DNA from: Symbiodinium kawagutii
Lineage: Eukaryota; Sar; Dinophyceae; Suessiales; Symbiodiniaceae
Direction of reading: 5' to 3'
Length of the DNA: 64,000 nucleotides
NCBI GenBank assembly: GCA_009767595.1
Contig: VSDK01018725.1
Span: 43,616 to 107,615, forward strand
In this document: positions 23,940 through 34,496 of the stretch, piece by piece
How positions within the stretch are numbered: position 1 is the first letter of the stretch
How the letters are laid out: each line of letters opens with the position of its first letter
Made by a program: the position numbers and the translations under genes
The notes under the pieces: generated by a model
Seen by the model: the letters and a program-made list of their open reading frames with translations, nothing else
Databases searched by the model: none
What the model was told of the DNA's origin: nothing

Positions 23940-24063
23940 GACGAGGCACTATGGTGCTGGCCTCAGAGACACAGAAATCTCTCAATAAGAGCACAGTGCC
24001 TCTGGACGAGAGACATCTCAAACTCCACAGCTGATGGAGTTGAACAAGGCACAGGCCAGGTAT
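23940..24063 (+). CDS. Exon-like island after the 35-bp array
   Basis: Two frames are open: MVLASETQKSLNKSTVPLDE continuing to a TGA, and WPQRHRNLSIRAQCLWTRDI continuing to GGCCAG|GTATGG, a good donor. The minus strand is open too. The island's base composition contrasts sharply with the array before it. Product undetermined. Confidence 0.25.
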
Positions 24064-24879
24064 GGCGTAGAAACTGCTTTTCACTCCCGTAAACACAGGG
24101 ATTGTATACTGGAACTGTCCAAGACTTTGGGGTACACCGGGGATTCGCAATCAGTGTAGACATTGCTAGTTGACCCCCAAAATGATGGATAAAGAACATG
24201 CTCGAGCCATTTCTTGCTGCATCTAACTGGCAGAATTGAAGCGTTTATTGATCTGTGTTTCACGGGTAGTGATAGTTGGCAGGCAAATCCTGGGATACTT
24301 CTGATTGGTGCATTTGGTTTTCTTTGGTAGTAATTATGCCAATCCTCCAAGGAAACGTACGTGTTATTGCGCTGCAGCTGTATTCAGCCCATTCTTCTTT
24401 GCCGGTTTGGCATCCAGATCGCCTTTCAGTGGCGTTCCACTTAGGCATTTCCTGGGTAGGGGTCCTAATTGATTGATTTTGACACAGGTCAAAATCCACA
24501 CTTATTGATTTTATTTGCTTTGTGTATCCGGGTGATTTTCCCTATTTTGTTGGTGGTTTCCTTCTTTTTTGTTCAGCCAGAAACCGCGGATGATCATCCA
24601 ATTGACTCGAGCATTTTTTGTGGCCGGAATCCCATGGGGTTGGCAACAGTGAAGCATCAATTTACCCGATGGGCCTGTCCGTTTTGCAAGGCGCCAAGAC
24701 ACGACGAATTTCACCGCTTCAACCGCCGAAACCTCTAAGGCCACAAGTGAATCCGCCTGGGCAACCCAGTAGTGAAGCTTCGCGGGGCCGCTGGTATCAC
24801 TGATGAATCCAGGTGGCGCCCAATGCTGGTTGCTGATACTGATCGGTTTGTGATATTTTTCAAAAATAAGGGTTTTGTG
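24064..24879. other. Possible coding patches without clear frames
   Basis: GC-richer stretch at 24590-24820 is open on both strands for 60-125 codons. No frame could be chosen. Confidence 0.35.
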
Positions 24880-24960
24880 TTTGCAAAACAACAACGCTCT
24901 GCCAAGGAATCCCGAAGCTTCTGGGCCGGCCTTTGCGACTTCCTAGCGGACCTGCTAGGA
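24880..24960 (+). CDS. Short exon-like frame
   Basis: The frame reads QQRSAKESRSFWAGLCDFLA then DLLGG, closing at CTAGGAG|GTCAAGCC. It looks amphipathic and coding-like. A GC-rich stretch at 24640-24810 just upstream is open on both strands and could hold another exon. Confidence 0.3.
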
Positions 24961-25504
24961 GGTCAAGCCTGAGACCATTTGACCTGTGCCAACCAGGCAG
25001 CTGATTGGAGTTGTTGGGGGTCAATTGACGGTCAGTTGGCGTTTCATGGCTGGTGAATTGGCGGTTAGTTGGCTGTTGATTGCTGGTTAATTGCAAGATG
25101 GTTGGCATTTCATTGCTGATTAATCGTTGGTTAGTTTGCAGCTATAGGTGTCAGCTGATTGGGTTAGTTGGCGGTTTATTGCTGGTTGATTGCTGGTGAA
25201 TTACCGGTTAGTTGGCGGTTCATGGCTTCACTGCTGGTTAGTTGGCAGTCTCACTGCTGCACCATGGGTTATACAATTTTTGGTTGTTTGCCGATTTAAA
25301 TCATGGCCGGTTGATTGCTTGTTATAATTTCCAGCTAGATGGCAGTTGATTGGGTTAGCTGGCGGTCGATTCCTGCTTGATTGCCGATTAGTTTCCGTAT
25401 TACCATGTAAATCACCTTGTTGTTTTTTCTTGGCGACTGGTTGCCTGGCTGGTGGATTCGACTTCCTGGGTGTTGGCTTTTTGTTCTTGGCTTTGTTCTG
25501 ACCA

Positions 25505-25619
25505 GGTCTGTCCTGTGGTCCGCCGTGTCATTTTGGCAACTGACGACCTTCGAAAAAAGACGAAGGCGGTGGAAGAGCGCCAGAATATGACGGACCTCGC
25601 GGCTCGAGTCTCAGACAGT
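25505..25619 (+). CDS. Charged helical exon-like frame
   Basis: TGACCAG precedes VCPVVRRVILATDDLRKKTK then AVEERQNMTDLAARVSDS, closing near TCAGACA|GTAAAGG. The downstream part of the same open frame includes a short direct repeat (VEVQQNRVEAQQNR) near 25795-25845. No family recognised. Confidence 0.35.
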
Positions 25620-26042
25620 AAAGGAGCTTTGACTCAGCTGCCGTCTAGGAAACTTTTTTTTTGTCAAAGATCTTGTGAAACTGTTTGTAGTCAATGGAAG
25701 GTCCTTGTGAAACGCAGTTTTCACAGACCTGTCGTTAATATGAGGGGTCTTCGAGGAAAACTGTTTTCAACCATCAGTCGGAGTACGATCGTGCGCGTTG
25801 AGGTTCAACAGAACCGCGTTGAGGCTCAACAGAACCGCGAGGACAGATTTTTGGAGCTGAACTCTTTCTTCGAGTTGTTAAAGGGGGATCCTCATGGCCA
25901 TTCTTTACCTGTTTGCAACTCAACCATGGGCATGTGATGCTGCGCAATCAAGTTTCGAGATATAACTTATACGAGGTTATTGTAGATTAGAATATGATAT
26001 AAGCAAATAGGTGCTTTTGACCCAGAAACATTTGCTCCCAGA

Positions 26043-26159
26043 ATGAAACTCCAGGACCTCAAGCGGGTGCGGGAAGTCCTGCAGCAAGCGTTGGAGACGA
26101 AGCGAAGCCGCATTTCGACCGCATCGACCTGCGAGAGCGTCGAGGAGGGTCATTGTTGA
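26043..26159 (+). CDS. Coiled-coil-like exon
   Basis: The frame reads KLQDLKRVREVLQQALETKR then SRISTASTCESVEEG. Heptad-like Leu/Val spacing suggests a helix. A CTCCAG|GACC acceptor inside the frame may mark the true exon start at 26055. Same strand as 25505-25619, which is also helical and charged, so both could be one gene. Confidence 0.4.
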   Translation: MKLQDLKRVREVLQQALETKRSRISTASTCESVEEGHC

Positions 26160-26405
26160 TGCGACGACTGGCGTATTTTGATCAATCCATTCAACTACAT
26201 TCACTGTTGATTAGATGCTTAATTACTTTGCTTCAGGCAAGGCACGTATTTTCAGGTCGCGGTGTTCGTTCTGCAAAGCCTGAGCTACGGTGAAGTTATG
26301 AGTAGCGGCGTGGCGTAGACATAGTATGGCGTCGGACATGAGTTGCCTCAGAGCAACTATATCTTTAATCTCTCAGAGCAACTCTGTTAATTTCCGGCTG
26401 TTGCC

Positions 26406-26771
26406 TTGGCACAAATGACAGCGGAAGCCTGCCGGCCAAGCCACATCTCTTTGGATGCTCTGCAGGGCCGCTCGAAATATCCGGGCCATGGCTGCACGTG
26501 GCTAAGGGAATACACGGGCAGGTATACCTGTGCCAAATGTTTAGGCCAAGTAGTTTTACTGTGCCTAGGAGGGTGTTCCCAAGGGCATACACATCCAGTT
26601 CAGGCACATCAGTTTGAGTGTGTCCAAGGGCATGAACATCAAGGTATATGTAATTACAAACTTTTAGACAAAACCAATGCTGTTTCATTGAAGGTCACCC
26701 ACATCGGGGCACAATTAGAATTTGACTCATCAGCTCTGATGATGCAAATCCAGCTGCGATCACCATTGTAA
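26406..26771 (+). CDS. Long open frame, partly repetitive
   Basis: A 121-codon frame starts MAQMTAEACRPSHISLDALQ and later holds imperfect repeats around HTHPVQAHQFECVQGHEHQG. The first 40 codons are GC-rich and coding-like, the rest less so. Possibly one exon plus intron. No family recognised. Confidence 0.25.
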   Translation: MAQMTAEACRPSHISLDALQGRSKYPGHGCTWLREYTGRYTCAKCLGQVVLLCLGGCSQGHTHPVQAHQFECVQGHEHQGICNYKLLDKTNAVSLKVTHIGAQLEFDSSALMMQIQLRSPL

Positions 26772-27075
26772 TGGTCATCAGAGCATGGCTTATATGGGCA
26801 TTGTCATGCAGCTTTCCAATGGGCTTGCTGCGAAAGGATAAGGTCCAAGTCACCAAGAGCCACCTCACCGATTGCCAGCATCAACAAATCGTATAAATGG
26901 CTGATCTCGTATCATCTATTGACGGAACCGCGATCCATGGCATGTGCAATGGTGCTGCAATTGAAGATTGGTTGAAATTATGCCTGAACATCCGTTACAA
27001 TTTCAATGCAATGACATGCTAAGCGGGTGGGCCAGCCATCGAATTTTGCATGTGCTGCCTTCAGGGTTGCAGTGG

Positions 27076-27190
27076 CATGCTCCAGTTTGGGGAAAGCGCC
27101 CGAAGGTGTCGATGGAGGACGCGGCTTGCGCTGTTGATGCTTCTGAATTGGACAAAGGGAGAAAAAGACTGGCGCTCAACTGGAAATGGT
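27076..27190 (+). CDS. Exon-like frame
   Basis: The frame reads WHAPVWGKRPKVSMEDAACA then VDASELDKGRKRLALNWKWF. It lies 95 bases before the next exon-like frame and is in the same orientation. Ends undefined; no family recognised. Confidence 0.3.
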
Positions 27191-27282
27191 TTGCTTGTAC
27201 GCGTTTTGTTCATTTTCAGTTGACTGCATTTCTCTGGCTTGATATGTATTGATCCATAGAAATTGGAGCAAAGTGTTTGTCC

Positions 27283-27459
27283 AGGACCACATTCAGAGGT
27301 CCGACATCGACACCGGAGGGTTCCTTCTTGGCATGAAGGGACAAAAAATCTGGAAGAAATTTTCCATGGAAGGGTTTCTTCCCCAGATTCTGGAGGACGA
27401 TACGAGATCTCGGCATGAAAGCCACACTTTTGGAATGTCTAATAACTTAATCAATGCAA
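27283..27459 (+). CDS. Exon-like frame
   Basis: TTGTCCAG precedes DHIQRSDIDTGGFLLGMKGQ then KIWKKFSMEGFLPQILEDDT then RSRHESHTFGMSNN. Composition is protein-like. The minus strand is open too (PRSRIVLQNLGKKPFHGKFL) but less balanced. May belong to a plus-strand gene with the islands at 25505-26159. Confidence 0.35.
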
Positions 27460-27934
27460 CAGCAATCAACGGATGATATCATCAGGACAATTCTTGGTGC
27501 CAACATGCCTCGAAGATCGGATGGGGAGCCCACAGAGTGAGAATTGGCATGCAGCTTCAGTCTTTCTTGTCCATGATCCATCGCCCAAACTGTTTTAGTT
27601 CAGTGGGTTAGAAAATGAAACAGGACAGACTCACCGCAGGACGATGACTACCAGCCTCACCGCAGGACGATGACGCTGGAGACCAAATGGCCTGTGGTCT
27701 CCAGATGGGTGGCTGCAACGGCCACGATCAAACTCACTACAATGAGACGGGATACGAAAAGGATACAACCAATCAGCTTGTGGCCATTGTGGTCAGGCTG
27801 GTGGGGGCGGGCAGTGGTGGGTAGCGGCCATGGTATATAAATGTCCATAGTGGCTGCCAAGCATCCCAAGTTATATTGTTCATTGACTGGAAGCCATTAT
27901 ATAAATCCTTTGAGGCCCCTTTTTTGAAAGAGCC
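27460..27934. other. Non-coding stretch
   Basis: Contains a short direct repeat CACCGCAGGACGATGAC at 27632 and 27659. No exon supported. Confidence 0.4.
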
Positions 27935-28572
27935 TATAACTTATACAGTTTATAACCTTTAACCATGCTTATAACCTATAATTATGGTTATAATTTTTAC
28001 GGCTTCAAACTTTTAACCATGGTTTTAATTTTTACAGCTTATTATTTTGCAATTATAGTTAAAACTTTTATAGTTTATAACTTCTAGCTCAGGTTATAAC
28101 TTATATAGCTTGTAACCTTGAACTATGGTAAAAAATCTTTCCCAGCTGTTAACCTCTAATTATGCGCTTATTTGTTCAAGCTCTTAATTTATAACCATGG
28201 TTATAACTTATACAGCTTTTTATTTTGTAATTATGGTTCAAACTTGTTAAAACGTTTAAAGCTTTTAATTTCGAGCTATGGTGATAACTTTTAAAGCTTA
28301 CAACTGTTGACTATGGTTTGAATTTATATAGCTTTTACCTGATATCTATGGCTATAATTTTTATAGCTTCTAATTTTTAACTATGGGTATAACTTCTTAA
28401 GCTTTTTTTTAGCTTTGGTTATAACTTAATTTGCTTTAATTTGTAATTATGGTTATAACTTATATAGCTTTAACTTCTGACTATGGTTAAAACTTATATA
28501 GCGTATGACCTTTGACCATGCTTATGATTTTTAATTCTGGTTAACTTTAGGGCGTAACTAATTTATAACCAT
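27935..28572. repeat. Tandem array of the 35-bp unit (array 2)
   Basis: Same unit as 22839-23936 but more degenerate. It ends TTTAGGGCGTAACTAATTTA, which mirrors the start of array 1 (TTAAAGGGCGTAACAAAC). Confidence 0.85.
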
Positions 28573-28589
28573 GGCTTCACTAACCCCAG

Positions 28590-28764
28590 CTGCACTGTGG
28601 CGAAGCGGTAAAGCACAGGCACTGGGGCCATCATCGCCTCACCGGGGAGCACTCCTGCGCTGGGGCTGCACCCTGCCGCTGGATATCGTTACCACTGGAC
28701 CGAAACGGAACCGGGGCGGCTGAAACGACATGCTGGTCATGTGCTGGGACGAGAGAAGTACAAG
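28590..28764 (+). CDS. Internal exon between a tandem array and a family D element
   Basis: TAACCCCAG precedes the frame and GTACAAG|GTGGGC closes it, with no stop over 58 codons and no start codon. It reads LHCGEAVKHRHWGHHRLTGE then HSCAGAAPCRWISLPLDRNG then TGAAETTCWSCAGTREVQ. Cys/His-rich and GC-rich. The 35-bp array ends in the preceding intron and the D element begins exactly at the donor. A pair of Cys-x2-Cys-like spacings is visible but no known zinc-finger spacing fits. Function unknown. Confidence 0.5.
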
Positions 28765-28885
28765 GTGGGCCCCTAACCAGTTTTAAGTTGGGTTATAATT
28801 AGGGTAATTAGCAGGCAAATGGCAAATAGAAGTATATTTAAGTGGCCTTAAAAACCAAGGTATAACTAGGGGGAGTACCTGGATA
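28765..28885 (+). repeat. Family D element starting at a splice donor
   Basis: CAAG|GTGGGCCCCTAACCAG abuts the exon at 28590-28764. The core has TTAGCAGGCAAATGGCAAAT; the right end is decayed (GGTATAACTAGGGGGAGTAC). Confidence 0.55.
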
Positions 28886-29007
28886 TGCGTGGCTGGATTG
28901 ATTACAGGAATTATCAGGAGGCTCTAACCATTCTTTATTTGTTATATAACCATGGTTGATGATGGGGGAAAATCACCAACAAAAATGGTCAAACAGCTAC
29001 TATACAT

Positions 29008-29115
29008 GCTGGTTTCTCAAGCCATAGGGAACCCCATAAAATGGATGGTTTATTGTTATTAATGGTTTAAATTGGGTGAAAAGGGGGTACCCCTATTTTG
29101 AGACAAACTCATATA
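29008..29115. repeat. Family A element beside an AT microsatellite
   Basis: TGGTTTCTCAAGCCATAGGG left arm and CCCCTATTTTGAGACAAACT right arm, followed at once by (AT)n. Confidence 0.7.
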
Positions 29116-29427
29116 TATATATTTTTATTTCTTTATATATATATATATATAGATGTATTTACAAATATTTTGATGTATTTACAAATGTTTATATGTACAG
29201 ATTTTTAAATATAGATATTTTTTATATTTACATATTGGTTTTTTTGGGTTAATGATGAATTTTACATCTATGATGATTAGTGAATGAGCAATTGATTGAT
29301 TTGATAAGAATGTATTAATTGATCATGAATGTTGAGTATATGTACACATTTGAAAATATAAGAAATATTCATCTATTTGTTATTTGTTTAATTTATTTAC
29401 TGCGTTTTTGCATTCACTTATTTATTC
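29116..29427. other. AT-rich non-coding DNA
   Basis: TATATATA and ATTTACAAAT words; nothing else seen. Confidence 0.5.
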
Positions 29428-29482
29428 ACTTGTTTGTTTGTTTGTTTGTTTGTTTGTTTGTTTGTTTGTTTGTTTGTTTGTT
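29428..29482. repeat. TTTG tetranucleotide array
   Basis: About 13 TTTG units. Confidence 0.95.
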
Positions 29483-29555
29483 TATGTGTGTGTGTTCATT
29501 TTTATTTATTCACTCATGTACTTATTCATTTATTCGTTTTGAATCCTGACAGAAA

Positions 29556-29675
29556 ATGTCACTCCGTGTGAATCTGTGTGATGAGATGGCTCGAAGGTTG
29601 TCTAAACAGCTTACCGGATGTCCATATGTTTGTGGAATCCCAGATGCTCCATGTATCTGTGTTCGTATCAAATAG
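29556..29675 (+). CDS. Small Cys-rich ORF after a possible acceptor
   Basis: CTGACAG lies just before the ATG. The frame reads MSLRVNLCDEMARRLSKQLT then GCPYVCGIPDAPCICVRIK and TAG. Five cysteines in 39 residues. Could be a first exon of a gene continuing to 29935-30078. Confidence 0.3.
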   Translation: MSLRVNLCDEMARRLSKQLTGCPYVCGIPDAPCICVRIK

Positions 29676-29934
29676 TATACTTGTGCAATATATGGCATTG
29701 GCGTAACCGGGGAATCCACTGAGTTTGCATTTTGGACAAACATTCAACAGTTATGTGCCATATAGGGCCGAAAACACAAAGTTTTGGTCGTCATGTTTTT
29801 TGTCAAAGCGGTCAATTGAACATTTCCATTGTTTGAGTGTTGTTGATGGCAATTACCTCACTTATCAATTAACAGTTTCATATTTTGAGCCATGTCATTC
29901 CCGCAAATCCATTGCCGAGATGGCCACCTCTTAA

Positions 29935-30078
29935 CTGCGAGACCTGGTGAAAGTCCAAGCACTTCACCGCGCGAGGATTCGCGACGGTGGACTGAGCATG
30001 TCGGCTCTCTTGTGTCCTGAGCTGCAGCGCTGGCAACGTTGGAGCCGTGATGGAGGGATGAAGAACCACTTGGGATGA
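29935..30078 (+). CDS. Probable terminal exon
   Basis: The frame reads LRDLVKVQALHRARIRDGGL then SMSALLCPELQRWQRWSRDG and GMKNHLG before TGA. Arg/Trp/Leu-rich and coding-like; an in-frame TAA just upstream places the start within a few bases, probably after GCGAG. No family recognised. Confidence 0.4.
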   Translation: MRDLVKVQALHRARIRDGGLSMSALLCPELQRWQRWSRDGGMKNHLG

Positions 30079-30101
30079 AGCCGCTAGCAACTAAGGAAGA
30101 T

Positions 30102-30461
30102 TCAGATATAGCACGAAGATGCGCTAAGCCATGCTAAGCCCCGAAGAATGATGCTTGCCCCACAGAGATGATCCGATTTGGAATGCTTGGGACCGTGATT
30201 CTGGCAATCCAATGGTTGCCATAGATCGGGCCTTTGAGTTTTCAAGCTATTCAGATGACTCAGTGGCTGTGGTGGGCACAGTGACCACTGCAAGTTGCCC
30301 AGTTGGTCGCCTGGATTTTGAAACGTAGACATGAAGCAGGCCATTGGCCTACCCAAGGGGCCTGCGTACCCAATGCACCAAGCAATGAATGACATTCTAA
30401 AATGGCCGGCGAGCCTGTCACTATTTGGGTGTTTCTCAGAAGCAGGGTGCCCCCAAATCAT
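30102..30461 (-). CDS. Long minus-strand open frame, weakly coding-like
   Basis: A 119-codon minus frame contains AGHFRMSFIAWCIGYAGPLG and GDQLGNLQWSLCPPQPLSHL. Its N-terminal codons come from the family A element at 30427-30533, so only the inner part could be an exon. No retroelement motif is convincing. Confidence 0.2.
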   Translation of the reverse strand: MIWGHPASEKHPNSDRLAGHFRMSFIAWCIGYAGPLGRPMACFMSTFQNPGDQLGNLQWSLCPPQPLSHLNSLKTQRPDLWQPLDCQNHGPKHSKSDHLCGASIILRGLAWLSASSCYI

Positions 30462-30533
30462 CCTTTATTAGCCATGTATAGGTATTAAGCCAACCATTTT
30501 TTTGGGTCCTCCATTTTGAGAAACCATCATTTA
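30427..30533. repeat. Family A TIR element
   Basis: GGTGTTTCTCAGAAGCAGGG left arm and CTCCATTTTGAGAAACCATC right arm. Confidence 0.75.
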
Positions 30534-31037
30534 GTCGCAATCACTCGTCATTGGTGGTTCATAGCCCTGTAGGTTGACACGATGGTTGAGGGAACGTCGC
30601 GATGAGAGTGGCTAGGAGCCTCATGATGGAGATATCACCAAGTAGCCTTGCACTAACGTTGCATGCGATGTGCATGTTCCTATGGGGGATTATCCTCTTC
30701 TTGTCCTCCGCTTGCATCATCAGTTCAAGCTACAAAAATAATCAAGGAATCCAGTCCTAGACAACCGCCAACATTCGGAGGTTCGTACAAGACACCCACC
30801 CACAACTACTGCGGAATTGCCAGGATCAGTGGGTTGGTTGCTGATGTACAGTACTTGGGGGGAAATGATTGAGAAACTGAAGCAATACCAGCTAGGCAAA
30901 AAGCAAACCCAATTTATACTGGGTTTGGTCACCGGCATATGGTGAAAAATGCCAACCACCCAACCAACCACAAATAACCTGTTCCACCTGGATTTGTTGC
31001 ATTTGGCTGGTCGTGAAAACTACTACAACCAACCAAT

Positions 31038-31225
31038 TTGATTTGCCCCAAGCAGTTCCGAACAGCTTTGGACCTTCGCCATGTAAGGCACGTTGCTGAC
31101 ACATATGGTTTGCCGACGGACATGGAAGACACCTTCCTTCAGTACGTGGACTGGGTGCCTCTTCGGATTTTGATGTGTTGGTTTCGTGGTTCCCATGAGC
31201 TACTTTGCCAACACAGGCGAAGATA
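31038..31225 (+). CDS. Exon-like frame before the GATA microsatellite
   Basis: The frame reads QFRTALDLRHVRHVADTYGL then PTDMEDTFLQYVDWVPLRIL and MCWFRGSHELLCQHRR. It is coding-like up to the GATA repeat at 31222. No family recognised; both ends undefined. Confidence 0.25.
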
Positions 31226-31229
31226 GACG

Positions 31230-31274
<45 letters not shown>

Positions 31275-31341
31275 GTGGATGGATGGATGGACGGATGGAC
31301 GGACGGATGGACGGACGGATGGATGGATGGATGGATGGATA
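31222..31341. repeat. GATA then GGAT/GGAC tetranucleotide array
   Basis: About 12 GATA units followed by GGAT/GGAC units; the minus-strand open frame across it is a repeat translation. Confidence 0.95.
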
Positions 31342-31781
31342 CAAGAAATATGATAGATAGTTGGATGGATGAGATAAACTAGGTAAATTAGATAGATGGT
31401 AGATACCGCAATAGTGGTCCAGTACTGTGGTGTATGACGAGACCACAAACATAGGTCAATCATTGGAGGATTCAACCCACACCTGTAGGATATAGTGATA
31501 GGGGTAGGATGGAGAATGGTAAAGCCACCTGGTGCGCCAAAGAACCGGGGGAAATCCATGCCTCACACAGATACGTGGACGTAGATGTATTCTTTAAAGC
31601 AAAATGTCTATCCCACATATAAACATGTATTCTTTACACCAAAAATGTCTATTCATGATGGTTCTAAAATGACTCACATGTGGGTCACACATCAGCCATT
31701 CTCACTTCCAAGGTGCCATTTATGGACACAACCTGCACAAGCGCGGCCATGCCTTGCCTCTCCGGGGTGGCTTCCCCGCAG

Positions 31782-31882
31782 GTCGAGTTGCTACACCAAC
31801 GGAACGGGCTCACGACCATTGACGAGCCCAAATGGAACATCCAGCAGGCCTTGGGTCACCAGCCATGGCTGACCAGGGGAGG
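31782..31882 (+). CDS. Exon with good acceptor, upstream of a family D element
   Basis: CCCCGCAG precedes a frame VELLHQRNGLTTIDEPKWNI then QQALGHQPWLTRG, closing at GGGGAG|GTGCAGGG or further on at AACAAG|GTGGGC, where the family D element starts. The codons are GC-rich. No family recognised. Confidence 0.4.
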
Positions 31883-31907
31883 TGCAGGGTAGGGGATCAG
31901 CCATGGA

Positions 31908-32118
31908 AACAAGGTGGGCCCCCCTTAGTTAGCTTAGTTGGCTTAGAACTAGGGTAACTGCCAGGCAGATGGTAGATATGACTAATGTTGGTTTCTGATT
32001 AGTGTAACCCCCTCTAAAGTAATGAAAATAGATGAAACCAACAGGTAGATACTAATCAGAAACCAACATTACAAAGTCAAATGGCTTATTAATCAACTTA
32101 CAACCGGGGAGGCTCACC
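31908..32118 (+). repeat. Family D element carrying a nested insertion
   Basis: CAAGGTGGGCCCCCCTTAG left end and GGGGAGGCTCACCTTG right end. The core GGCAGATGGTAGATATGACT is split from AAATGGCTTATTAATCAACT by the nested element at 31984-32070. Confidence 0.75.
31984..32070. repeat. Nested element with perfect 20-bp inverted ends
   Basis: AATGTTGGTTTCTGATTAGT at 31984-32003 is the exact reverse complement of 32051-32070, with 47 bases between. It interrupts the D element. Confidence 0.8.
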
Positions 32119-32240
32119 TTGTCTGTGCACCAAAGACGAGTGACTAGTCATGGGGTGTTCACCAAGCAATTGACCCACAGATGTGCGACCCTTTTTCGCT
32201 GAGCTGTGCCATGGGCTGCAAAATTTCCCGGGCTCCAAGA

Positions 32241-32360
32241 TTGCTATGGGTCAATATCAACCAACCAATAATGGCTTATATTGACCAACCAATAATAAGG
32301 AAAACAATGGTTGATAGTAGGGGAACCAGGGGTACGGGGTTTTGACCCACAGCCAGATTG
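32241..32360 (-). repeat. Family C TIR element
   Basis: GCTATGGGTCAATATCAACC left and TTTTGACCCACAGCCAGAT right; TTGACCAACCAATAAT is duplicated inside. Confidence 0.75.
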
Positions 32361-32362
32361 AT

Positions 32363-33600
32363 ATTTGCACCCTGCCCTGGCTGTGACATCAACAAGTGCC
32401 ATGTAACACATTCAGAAGGCATTTGTCTTGGACTGGTAATGATTATCCCACAGTATGGTGGTATTTTTGACTGCTGTCCCCATTGATGGGCTGCCATTTG
32501 CTCCTTGAGAATGCTGTTTTGGAACACCACAGGGCCCCAAGTTTGAAACTTGTTCGCCGCAAATCTATTGCTTTAGCAGTCTCACTGTTGCAACTAAAGG
32601 CAGTTCTCACTGTTGCAGACTGTTCCGGAACTTAGTGGCCATGGCAAGCCATATGGGTTTTTGTGGCATGTCAGCATGGCACATCTTTGTTTCATTGTAA
32701 TGCATTGGTGCACATGGACATCTGAGCAGCCCGAGTTTTTTTCGTATGGTGCAACCCGATTCCGGTGTCCGTGCAAAAATGATCATTTGTGCTAAACCCT
32801 ACCTCCAAAAGGCTTTTGTTGTTTGTTTTGATGGGAGAGGTTTGGAATGTCAACACATTGTGAGATCCTTCTATAATATGTTTATAAGAAAAAACGAACC
32901 ATTGTGACGGGTCCCCTTTTTTGAGAAACCACCATGTCAGATGATACAGTTGAAAGACAACCCTGGGATAGGGCATCCGTTATCAACCAGGTGCAGGATT
33001 CTGTCCATGAGATGATCTCAGAAAGATCGCTTCAATAGAATTACATCTGAAATGTGCATATGCAGGGTGCAATCTACCCCTTTAGAACCTCATACCTGCA
33101 GGTCAGGTGTCGCAAAAAATCCACACATGCAAATATAATCATATCTGTGCGTCATAACATTCACAAAATTGCTCCACCGATAGATGGCTGGTTGGCTGCC
33201 TGGTGGTTATGCTTGAGCTGATCACGACTCCAAGCCACGCAACTTGGGGTAACCAAGTTGACACCTCTTGCCCAGGCGGAACCATTTTCTGGAGGTTGGT
33301 GTCGGCCTCAAACCGATGGTCCCCCACTACGTGCACTGACCCTCATGCAAGCCGCACGACGCTGGAAGACAAGTGCAGGTGGCCCGGTCTGCAGTGATTC
33401 CTCCAGCTGGTAAGTGAAGAAACTAAGCAGTAGAACCTGTTCTGAACAGGAATTTGGTGTCAACTAATCAACGCCTATGGCTAGAAATTGGTACGTGAAC
33501 ATCTCACGATAGGATTCTGTTAGAAAGTTTCCAGTCGGACAGTGTTTTGACCCAACCCCATGTGTGACTTTACCAGTGATCACAAGAGGACTCGGCTTGT
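32363..33600. other. Mostly non-coding stretch
   Basis: A family A right half at 32905-32935 (GGGTCCCCTTTTTTGAGAAA). Weak open frames at 32613-32795 and 33203-33397 have no clear boundaries. Confidence 0.4.
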
Positions 33601-33631
33601 TGGATGTCATTTCTGGACTCGAACGATCACG

Positions 33632-33632
33632 T

Positions 33633-33717
<85 letters not shown>
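33632..33717. repeat. GAT trinucleotide array
   Basis: About 28 ATG/GAT units; poly-Met and poly-His frames are repeat translations. Confidence 0.95.
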
Positions 33718-33917
33718 CGGCAGCGGAACATTGGGTTATTGATGGCTGATGATGACAAACGATAGCCGAATATGGTGAGGGCCAACGACGGATTTTACCG
33801 ACTAATGCCGCGTGGATCATGATAGAAGAACGATAGAAGTTTCAATGCTCAATGATAGTTAGATGGTTGATTGTTTAGTGATAGCTGAATTGCCCCCAAG
33901 CAGCATTTCTAACTATG

Positions 33918-34021
33918 CTTGGTGGTGGTTTTCAACGTGTTTTATTTTCCAAATTATCAACAACTTGTTGGCTGGTTGACAAGCATTTTTTTCGTAGGGG
34001 TGGTTCAACCACCAACCGGTA
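33918..34021. repeat. Family B TIR element
   Basis: TTGGTGGTGGTTTTCAACGT left arm and GGTTCAACCACCAACCGGT right arm. Confidence 0.75.
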
Positions 34022-34059
34022 TTGATTGTGGTTCTTTTTGGTTGAGCCATCACCAGTTG

Positions 34060-34241
34060 TTGGACCATCATGACGGGTCCCGAGTAGGCCGCTTCTGGAA
34101 CTTGGCCAAGAAGGACTTGGATTGGCTCGTCGCGTGCCTTGGCAGTGTGTGGCAGCTCCAAAGACGAACTGCAATGTGTTTTTTGATGCGAAGACCAATC
34201 ATCTTGGGAGGCAAGTTAAGGGGAGGAGAAGTTAAGTGGTG
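34060..34241 (+). CDS. Exon-like frame downstream of a family B element
   Basis: The frame reads GSRVGRFWNLAKKDLDWLVA then CLGSVWQLQRRTAMCFLMRR, and runs to a TGA at 34240. It starts about 40 bases after the right end of the B element at 33918-34021. Trp/Leu-rich and helical in appearance. It may be linked to the island at 34497-34621. Confidence 0.3.
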
Positions 34242-34496
34242 ATTCTTTTTCTGGGAAACCAGTCATTTGTTTCTTCCGTCGGTGGATGCACCATTCATGG
34301 TGAGGTAGTGGGATAGGCAATCGGGATACACTAGGCACTAACCACAACAATGGTTGATATTTCTGTATCCGCCAATGATTGAAGCGTCATATCCCTAGCA
34401 GTCCATGGCCGGAGGTATCAGAAACCGGTGCCCATGCCCTGGATCTTGGGATGGGTTCACCGCCACAAGTGAGAACGGACATCCACCAGCCAAGCT

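Noticed and set aside
28594..28620. tRNA A-box-like TGGCGAAGCGG
   Set aside because: No matching B-box, no cloverleaf, and the region reads as an exon in one open frame.
30102..30461. Reverse-transcriptase fragment
   Set aside because: A faint resemblance only; no catalytic Asp-Asp motif or recognisable RT block was found, and part of the frame is a family A element.
33464..33820. Poly-His/poly-Met frames
   Set aside because: Translations of the (GAT)n array.
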